Assembly: GCA_007129635.1 (NCBI GenBank)
Contig: SKVE01000052.1
Coordinates: forward strand, 1 to 5,365
Source of the DNA: Planctomycetaceae bacterium
Lineage (GTDB): Bacteria; Planctomycetota; Planctomycetia; Pirellulales; Pirellulaceae
Direction of reading: 5' to 3'
Length of the DNA: 5,365 bases
The stretch's first letter is position 1, and the number at the start of each line of letters is the position of its first letter. Shown in pieces: positions 1 to 5,365 of this stretch. The position numbers and the translations under genes are program-made. The notes under the pieces were generated by a model. The model had not been told where the DNA came from and did no database searches. It saw nothing but the letters and a program-made list of their open reading frames with translations.

Positions 1-119
1 GTTCACGCTGCCATCTCGGGCTAGGTCCAGGACGATCCGTTTCAGCCGCCCGCCCAAATCGCAAATGGCGATGAGACCCGAAAACCAAGCCTGACCCCGG
101 AGAAGCCCTTCCTCAACCG

Positions 120-254
120 ACCTTTGCCGAGCAGGTTTTGTTTGAACCCGCGACTGTCGAGGGGGTGTCCCGCCAGTATCGTATTCCGAGCCTGCTGGCG
201 ACACCGGGCGGCGCGGTGGTTGCCTTGTGCTGGTCCAGGAAGACAAGCGATGCC
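120..254 (+). pseudogene. Remnant of a sialidase-like (BNR/Asp-box) gene, N-terminal part
   Basis: This plus-strand frame reads TFAEQVLFEPATVEGV, then YRIPSLLATPGG (177-212), then AVVALCWSRKTSDA. That matches my memory of the first strand of bacterial exo-sialidases: F-x-x-G-x-x-x-YRIPSL-x-x-T-x-x-G-x-x-x-A-x-C-x-x-R. The arginine of YRIP is one of the catalytic triad arginines that bind the sialic acid carboxylate. No Asp boxes, nucleophile or remaining propeller follow. The frame is closed upstream by TGA at 72-74, has no ATG (only TTG at 138), and no signal peptide precedes it. After about 254 the resemblance stops; the frame runs on antisense to res. It therefore looks like a piece of a broken gene beside the restriction operon. 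The other bases of 1 to 273 show nothing I can assign. A chance match of about 45 residues is possible. Confidence 0.45.
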
Positions 255-273
255 AGACTTCGGGCGATGTACG

Positions 274-3200
274 TCAACCGCGGAGGTGGAAAAGCACGCC
301 CGCGTCTAAGCCGTCTTCGTTCAACAGACAGTGTTCCCGGCGCAACTGTTCCCAGGTCAAGTCCTGAGCGCCGGGGATATCCTCCTTCTTCGTGGACGTC
401 AGGAGGAAGCCATCCATCGTGAGCTTCTGCTTTCTGAACGCCGCTCGCTTGGAAAGCGCCCCCAATTCCTTGAAGCATTCGATCTTGGCCTGGTTAGCGC
501 CAAACAGGCCACCGTGGTGCATGCCGTGCGATTCGAGGAACCGCAGGTGAACCGCTTTCGTCTGACGGTTGCGGATCCAGAAGACGAAGTCGGGAAAAAA
601 CCCGCTCTGGCGGAAAAACCCGATGCCGACGCGGGGAAGATTCCGCAGGATGTACACCTCGCGTTGCTTCATCTGGCGATCCATCCGATGGCTGGCCCAG
701 AATGCGTAGATGTTTTCCAGCAACTTCCGCTCGCGATCCAACAGACCCGCAGGACTGATTCTCAACTCGCCCATACCGCGACTTTCGGGATCCAACAACA
801 GCGGGCTGTAGAGGTGATGATCGACATGCAGACGCGGCAGCGGCTTGACCGTACACGTCTTTCGCAGTTCCGCCGGTCCCTTGGCGAGCAATTCCTGGAT
901 GGCCGTGTACAGTTCCGGAGATGAGGTCCGTACCCGGTACTCCACCGGCTGCTCTTTGGCAAACAGATGTCCGGGCTCCAGCCGACTGCTCTCCGCCCGG
1001 CGCTCCATGCGGCTGACATAGCGGTCCAGGTAGGCTCGGAGTGCTCGCTCCGCCGCCTCGGCAAGCAGGTGGGGATCGGCCGCGTCGTGCGACGAGACCC
1101 GCACCTCGCACTGCTGCAAGATCGCCGGCAGCGCCGCGCGAGGCAGGAAGAAGTGGTCGTAGCCGCGGGCCGATTTGTGCTGCAGGAGCCGCAAGTACAG
1201 GTCGTTCCAATCCAGCAGGGGCAGCGTCCGGCTGTCAAACTCCAGCCGGCGGCTCGTTCCCAGCAGCCCACCGCCGTCCTCGCGGCCGTCGTACGTCGCC
1301 AAACGGGGCGTCAGGTCCACGACAATGCCCAAGTCCTCGGCCTCGACGGTCCACGTCTCCCGCCGCACGTCGTATCCCTTCGGCACCCGTGGAACGGGCA
1401 GCCGCAGACGCGGCTTGAACAGCGGCAGCGTCGGAACCGTCAACTCGTTGAGGATCTCCTCCTTGTCCAGCATGTCCCGGAAGCGACGCACGTAGTCCGC
1501 ATTCCAACCGAAGACGTACAGCGTCTCCAACTTCTCCAGCCCTGCCGGGTGTGGCCCCTCCTCGGGCAACTCCCGGCTGCGTTTCAAGCTGCCTTTCTTG
1601 CCCCGCAAACGCACGCCGCGGCCGAACAACTGGATCACCTGCGAACCTTCGCCCTTGCCCATGTTCAACAGGCCCAGGGACGATACCCGCCAACTGGACC
1701 AGCCCTCGATGAATTTCTTGGCGCCGATCAGCAGATTCACGGACGAACCGGCTGTCGGAATCGCGGCAAACAACGACCCGGTGAAGCGATCGGCCTGGGT
1801 CTCTAACCTCAGTTCCCCGTCGTCGCGGATGTGCTTCTTGAAACTGGTCACGTCGCCGATGTTGATCACGCCGAAGTACGGCTGAGCTTGGCCGCTTGGC
1901 GCGGGAACCCGCAACCCCAGTTCGCCGTTGCTGCCGATCAGTTCCCAGACTTCCAAGCCACCGGTTCCGTGAAACACGTCCTGCGTGATCTCGCGGTACA
2001 GTTCCGCCGCACTGGAGTGGTTCAGCGCATCCAGGTGTTGTGCGAACAGATCGTCCCCGGTCTCCGCGTCGGAAAAGCCGCTCCGCCTTTGGAGTATCTG
2101 GCCGATGATCTTGACGGCCCATTTCCCGTCTTCCAGGAACCGTTTCAGGAATGCCAGCACCTTGGCTACATCCGCCCGCTCGGTCTGTGCCCGAGCGCTC
2201 TTGTCCACCCGGCCACCCGACTTGCGGCTGACGCTGCTACCCAACAGCACCCACAGCGGGCTCTCGACTTCGTAGGGCCGGAACTGCCGCTGGTTGTTCC
2301 GGAAAAGCTGCCGCTGCTGGTAGTACACCAGCAATCCGCCGACGAGCAGTTCCTGGGCGTGCTCTTCCCGGCCCTTCTCCAAGTTCAAGACTCGGAAGTC
2401 CTTGCCGTAGCCATCGCCATGGAAATGCCGGTACGAGTAGTCGAACAGGATGCACTTGCCGTACTCTGCCACCAGCGACTCGCGTTTGGCGCCGCCGACG
2501 CTGCCCACGGCCTGCTGGAAGGTCGCGCTGTATTCCAGCAAAAACCCACACTTGCTGAGCGACTTCTGCCGCTTCTTCCAGGTTTGGGCTTCGCTTCCGG
2601 TACCTTTGTGCCCCTCGTCCACGAACACCAGATTGTGCTCGCCCAGTTCGGCCAACGGGATACTGACGCCGTCGGCCGAAGGCGCATCGGCGAGCTTGTG
2701 AATCTCGATCACGTGGATTCTGGGGCCGAGAAACCGCCCGCCCCCGCGATCCTCGATCAGCAGTGCGCCGTCCAGTCCGCTCAACTGCAACTCGTCCAGG
2801 TGTTGCGCCGACAGGCCTTCGTTGGGCGTGATCAGCAGGATATTCGCGAATTCGCGGCGCTGGTCCGGACGATCGACCAGTGCTGCGGGGTTGCGGCCGG
2901 CGCCCAGGTAGTGCAACACCTGCTTCAGATGAGCGTGCAGCAGGAGCGTCTTGCCCGACCCGGTGGCCATGAAGAACGCGGCCCGCCGCAAGTCGTCCGG
3001 CTCGAACTCAGGGATCGCGCTGCTCACCGTGCCCCGCTTCTGATCGTCCTTCAGCAGCCGGTTCAACTGCATACGCAACACGGCCGGATCGTCCGTCAAC
3101 CGGTCCAGGAACAACTCGGTAAACAGCAGCGCCAGCCATTGAAAGTACTTGAACCGGAACACGCCGCGCGCTTTGGCCAAGTCGCGTTCCAGCGCGAGGA

Positions 3201-3402
3201 TCCGCCGGTCGTACTCGCGCAGTTGCTCCTGCAACGCACGGTCCTTGATCCGCGCCGACAGGGCCCGGTAGAACCAGCTCTGTCCGTCCTCGGCCATGCC
3301 TTCCGGAACGCGGTCCAGCACGCTCTTCAGATCCTCCAGGTCCGCAAAGCCCAGCTCGCGGAGAAAGAACCGGTTCCGTACAAGATTCCGTTCAAAGTTC
3401 AT
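274..3402 (-). CDS. res: Type III restriction endonuclease subunit (Res), SF2 helicase-nuclease
   Basis: This is the ATP-dependent restriction subunit, acting on cytoplasmic DNA in complex with Mod. In order: an N-terminal region with a charged, probably helical stretch (about 52-80) and a KYFQWLALLFTE segment (85-96) usual in these proteins; Walker A MATGSGKT (145-152); Walker B VFVDEGH (259-265); SATF (292-295, motif III); and a second RecA-like domain with GAKKFIEGWSSWR (560-572) and QLFGRGVR (591-598, motif VI with arginine-finger candidates R595 and R598). A long linker of unassigned fold follows. The C-terminal nuclease lies at about 890-980: FFPDFVFWI (936-943) and then FLESHG (955-960), giving a PD-x(18)-E-x-H pattern rather than the usual (D/E)xK. 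At 1042 residues it is within the expected size for Res. It starts with ATG at 3402 inside the mod stop and ends with TGA at 274-276. No strong Shine-Dalgarno is visible (GGACGATGGTAGATCCCG precedes the ATG), which favours translational coupling. No frameshift or internal stop is seen; helicase motifs are intact. Confidence 0.94.
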   Translation of the reverse strand: MNFERNLVRNRFFLRELGFADLEDLKSVLDRVPEGMAEDGQSWFYRALSARIKDRALQEQLREYDRRILALERDLAKARGVFRFKYFQWLALLFTELFLDRLTDDPAVLRMQLNRLLKDDQKRGTVSSAIPEFEPDDLRRAAFFMATGSGKTLLLHAHLKQVLHYLGAGRNPAALVDRPDQRREFANILLITPNEGLSAQHLDELQLSGLDGALLIEDRGGGRFLGPRIHVIEIHKLADAPSADGVSIPLAELGEHNLVFVDEGHKGTGSEAQTWKKRQKSLSKCGFLLEYSATFQQAVGSVGGAKRESLVAEYGKCILFDYSYRHFHGDGYGKDFRVLNLEKGREEHAQELLVGGLLVYYQQRQLFRNNQRQFRPYEVESPLWVLLGSSVSRKSGGRVDKSARAQTERADVAKVLAFLKRFLEDGKWAVKIIGQILQRRSGFSDAETGDDLFAQHLDALNHSSAAELYREITQDVFHGTGGLEVWELIGSNGELGLRVPAPSGQAQPYFGVINIGDVTSFKKHIRDDGELRLETQADRFTGSLFAAIPTAGSSVNLLIGAKKFIEGWSSWRVSSLGLLNMGKGEGSQVIQLFGRGVRLRGKKGSLKRSRELPEEGPHPAGLEKLETLYVFGWNADYVRRFRDMLDKEEILNELTVPTLPLFKPRLRLPVPRVPKGYDVRRETWTVEAEDLGIVVDLTPRLATYDGREDGGGLLGTSRRLEFDSRTLPLLDWNDLYLRLLQHKSARGYDHFFLPRAALPAILQQCEVRVSSHDAADPHLLAEAAERALRAYLDRYVSRMERRAESSRLEPGHLFAKEQPVEYRVRTSSPELYTAIQELLAKGPAELRKTCTVKPLPRLHVDHHLYSPLLLDPESRGMGELRISPAGLLDRERKLLENIYAFWASHRMDRQMKQREVYILRNLPRVGIGFFRQSGFFPDFVFWIRNRQTKAVHLRFLESHGMHHGGLFGANQAKIECFKELGALSKRAAFRKQKLTMDGFLLTSTKKEDIPGAQDLTWEQLRREHCLLNEDGLDAGVLFHLRG
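3399..3402 (-). promoter_or_regulatory. ATGA stop-start overlap coupling mod and res
   Basis: On the minus strand the mod stop TGA (3401-3399) and the res start ATG (3402-3400) share bases as ATGA. The upstream bases contain no good GGAGG-type site, so ribosomes finishing mod probably reinitiate at res. This would tie Res synthesis to Mod synthesis, useful because excess Res without Mod endangers the host. The overlap is seen directly; the coupling is inferred. Confidence 0.8.
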
Positions 3403-5365
3403 CGGGATCTACCATCGTCCTTTTCGTCCGTCATCCACTGTTTGAACAGCCCGTCCAGGCTCTCGAAACCGGGGGTGGCGCTGTCGCCGTTGATCAGCAG
3501 GCGGTCGAACGGCTCTTCCTTTTTTAGCCGCCCTTCCAGGAACTGACGTTCCGCTTTCGGGTCCAATTCCGCCATGTCGCGCCACGCGACCAGCACCCGC
3601 TTGCCGCGCCGGTCGCAGCCTTTCACAATCCGGTAGCGGCGCGGCTGGCCGGCTGGCTTGTCCTTCGCGTTGTGCCAGGTCTCCAGCCGCTGGACATCCA
3701 GGCCCAGCAGGTAGTTGAACGTCTCGACCAGATCCACCGTCTGCGTCTGCGGCCCCTCGTCGGTCAAGATCTCCAGCGTGTAGTCGAACGGATGCTCCAG
3801 CTTGTCCACCTGCAGCATCGACGCACTTTCCGCCAACGGCAACCGGGCCAGATACCGCAGACGGTGCGTCTCGGCGCCCACCGTGGCTGCGTACGCTGCA
3901 GCACGGGCACCGGAACGCTCCAGCGTGTCAGCAGTCGTCAGATTGTGAATCGCGTCCTCGTAACTCTCCAGACGGAGAACCTTCACGAGTCTCGGTGAAC
4001 GGGCCGTCTCCTCGGCGGTAGGCAGGCGTTTCGGCCGGCAATGGTCCCACTCGGGAAGAAACATCACGCGTTGTGTTCTCTGCAAAACGATCTGGTCGAA
4101 ATAGCTGCCCATCTCGGCCAGCACGAAACGGCGCCGCGCGCCATCCAGGCGATTTTGGCGAATAGCGGCATCGCCGGTCGTGCCGCTGCCGGCAAAGAAA
4201 TCGAGCACAAAACAATCCTCGTCGGACTTCGTTCCGACTTGAAAGACACGTTGAATCAGGCGAGGTGGCTTCACCGTGTTCAACACGTCCTCGGTCCGCT
4301 CGAATCGGACGACATCCAGCAACTCTTGCTTGGCCTCCTGCGTGTGCCCGACTTGTTCGTACCGCCACAGCGTCTGAGGCACCAGGCCTTGCTTCACCTC
4401 CGAGAGAAACCGCTTCAAACGAGGCATATTGTCGCCTTTCGGTCCCCAATAGATCCGGTTGTCGCGGTCGAGTTCTTTAAACCTTTGAAAGTTGACGCGC
4501 CAGTAGGTGCCCACGACGGGACGAAACGTCTTTCCGGTGCGGCTCGTGACCTCGTATTGTCCCTCGCTGTAGTAATTTCGCGCTGTAAGGTCTCCCGAGG
4601 TCCACGGCCCGCGTGGGTCGTCGTCGGGATTGTCGTACCGCGCGTTCGCCTCTTCCGTCCGCGGCAGGAGGCTTGGCCGCCAGACCTCGCCACGGCGCGC
4701 AAACACGACGAGGAAATCGTGATCCTCGGAGAAGTGCTTCGCGCTGCTCTTGGGTGAAAAGACCTTCTGCCAAATCACGGTGGCCACGAAGTTCTCCACG
4801 CCGAACACTTCATCCATGACGTCCCGTAAGTTTCCCACCTCGTTGTCGTCGATACTTACGAAGATGGAACCGTCCTGAGCCAGGAGCCGCCGGGCGAGCG
4901 TCAGCCGTTCCTTGATCATCGCCAGCCAGCTCGAGTGGCGATAGGCGTCTTTGTAGATGAATTCATCCGAGCCGGTGTTGTACGGCGGATCGATGTAAAC
5001 ACATCTCACCCGCTCGTACAACCCACACTCCAACAGACGCAGTGCCTGGTAGTTCTCGGACTTGACCAGGCATCCATCGGTCACCGCTTCCAAATCCTCG
5101 AACGACTCCAGCAGCGTATCCCGGAACTCCGCATCGAAATTGGCCGTATTGACAACCAAGGTCGGATGCCGTTCCAGGAAGGCTTCGGTCAATTTGCCTT
5201 TCCAGCCGAGCAGTTCGGCGCACTGGTCGAAGGCGTACAGGCGTTTCCATTCGGCCAGTTGCCGGGCGCCGCGCTGGGGGTCGAGGATCTCCTTGCGGAG
5301 CGGCTTGGGGACATTCGCCACGGTGACCAGGTAGTCCGTCCGCAACACGAACTTGCGTTTTTCGA
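3399..5365 (-). CDS. mod: Type III restriction-modification methyltransferase subunit (Mod), 5' partial
   Basis: This is the modification and DNA-recognition subunit, expected to methylate adenine N6 on one strand of a short asymmetric site using S-adenosylmethionine. Residues are numbered from the in-frame GTG at 5348. DPPYN (120-124, catalytic motif IV) precedes a SIDDNE segment (165-170), a variable target-recognition region (about 195-355) containing a VGHTQEAK segment (333-340), TVKP (358-361, motif X-like) and FAGSGTT (385-391, SAM-binding motif I). That order is beta class. After the methyltransferase fold comes a further region of about 200 residues containing VDLVETFNYLLGL (538-550), which I recall from this Mod family. 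The frame stays open upstream of 5348 to the window edge (E-K-R-K-F precede V-L-R-T-D-Y), and that GTG has no Shine-Dalgarno sequence. From memory, relatives carry a long N-terminal extension, so the true start is probably outside. The gene ends TGA, overlapping res by four bases. The family call is firm; the target sequence cannot be read from this. Confidence 0.93.
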   Translation of the reverse strand, partial: EKRKFVLRTDYLVTVANVPKPLRKEILDPQRGARQLAEWKRLYAFDQCAELLGWKGKLTEAFLERHPTLVVNTANFDAEFRDTLLESFEDLEAVTDGCLVKSENYQALRLLECGLYERVRCVYIDPPYNTGSDEFIYKDAYRHSSWLAMIKERLTLARRLLAQDGSIFVSIDDNEVGNLRDVMDEVFGVENFVATVIWQKVFSPKSSAKHFSEDHDFLVVFARRGEVWRPSLLPRTEEANARYDNPDDDPRGPWTSGDLTARNYYSEGQYEVTSRTGKTFRPVVGTYWRVNFQRFKELDRDNRIYWGPKGDNMPRLKRFLSEVKQGLVPQTLWRYEQVGHTQEAKQELLDVVRFERTEDVLNTVKPPRLIQRVFQVGTKSDEDCFVLDFFAGSGTTGDAAIRQNRLDGARRRFVLAEMGSYFDQIVLQRTQRVMFLPEWDHCRPKRLPTAEETARSPRLVKVLRLESYEDAIHNLTTADTLERSGARAAAYAATVGAETHRLRYLARLPLAESASMLQVDKLEHPFDYTLEILTDEGPQTQTVDLVETFNYLLGLDVQRLETWHNAKDKPAGQPRRYRIVKGCDRRGKRVLVAWRDMAELDPKAERQFLEGRLKKEEPFDRLLINGDSATPGFESLDGLFKQWMTDEKDDGRSR
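3486..3537 (-). promoter_or_regulatory. Candidate programmed -1 frameshift signal near the 3' end of mod
   Basis: On the minus strand, within mod, three elements line up. Purine-rich GGAAGGG (3537-3531) is followed five bases later by the heptamer A AAA AAG (3525-3519), with AAA and AAG as zero-frame codons K609 and K610. After five bases come inverted arms GCCGTT (3513-3508) and AACGGC (3491-3486) around a 16-base loop. A slippery heptamer with an upstream SD-like site and a downstream stem is the arrangement known from E. coli dnaX, though there the SD-like site lies further upstream. A -1 slip would replace the last 39 Mod residues with 36 others and stop at TAG (3411-3409), six bases before the res ATG. 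Lys-Lys codons can produce the heptamer by chance, and the stem is short with a large loop, so this is tentative. Confidence 0.25.

Noticed and set aside
1..140. Minus-strand open frame running off the left edge, reading ICDLGGRLKRIVLDLARDG near its end
   Set aside because: It has no ATG or convincing start and overlaps the sialidase-like remnant on the other strand. The faint resemblance to beta-propeller repeats is too weak to call a gene without the sequence to the left.
202..218. Inverted repeat CACCG / CGGTG downstream of res as a terminator
   Set aside because: The stem is only five base pairs and no T tract follows on either strand, so it is not supportable as an intrinsic terminator.
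967..1806. Plus-strand open frame of 279 codons opposite the C-terminal half of res
   Set aside because: It has the same shadow character: rich in Q, R and P, with no start context and no motif.
1831..3546. A 571-codon open frame on the plus strand opposite res
   Set aside because: It lies wholly antisense to res and the end of mod, which have clear family motifs. Its composition (rich in Q, R, A, P, L) has no recognisable domain and is what a GC-rich gene yields when read backwards.
4041..4757. Plus-strand open frame of 238 codons opposite mod
   Set aside because: It is antisense to the methyltransferase motifs and target-recognition region, has no recognisable domain, and fits a GC-rich shadow frame.
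274..5365. Alternatives such as a Type I, BREX or DISARM locus
   Set aside because: There is no HsdS-like specificity gene, PglZ, BrxC or other partner in view. A beta-class Mod directly coupled to an SF2 helicase with a C-terminal nuclease is the Type III arrangement; genes to the right of the window could still add to it.

Overview
The window is GC-rich (roughly 60% by eye) and almost wholly coding on the minus strand. It carries the two subunit genes of a Type III restriction-modification system, read right to left: a DNA adenine methyltransferase (Mod), whose 5' end lies beyond the right edge, and a complete helicase-nuclease subunit (Res). No ribosomal or taxonomic marker is present. High GC, this mod-res lineage and a sialidase-like remnant would fit a Planctomycetota-like or other environmental GC-rich bacterium, but that is a weak inference.

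Layout from the right edge: positions 5365 to 3399 encode Mod, with the motif order of a beta-class amino-methyltransferase (DPPYN first, FAGSGTT later). Positions 3402 to 274 encode the 1042-residue Res, with superfamily 2 helicase motifs and a C-terminal PD-(D/E)xK-like nuclease. The genes overlap by four bases (ATGA), so they are almost certainly one transcript with coupled translation. Mod would recognise and methylate the site; Res, in complex with Mod, would use ATP to act along DNA and cut when sites are unmodified. This is the usual innate anti-phage role.

Positions 1 to 273 lie downstream of res and hold no intact gene. A short plus-strand stretch (about 120 to 254) reads like the start of a bacterial sialidase, including the YRIP motif, but has no good start and loses resemblance about 20 bases before the res stop codon. 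It looks like a gene remnant at the edge of the restriction island. I see no convincing terminator, tRNA, CRISPR array or insertion sequence.

The points most worth a second look are the sialidase remnant at the island boundary, a possible programmed -1 frameshift signal near the end of mod (SD-like purines, in-frame A AAA AAG, then a 6-bp stem), and a variant nuclease active site in Res with E-S-H where E-x-K is usual.
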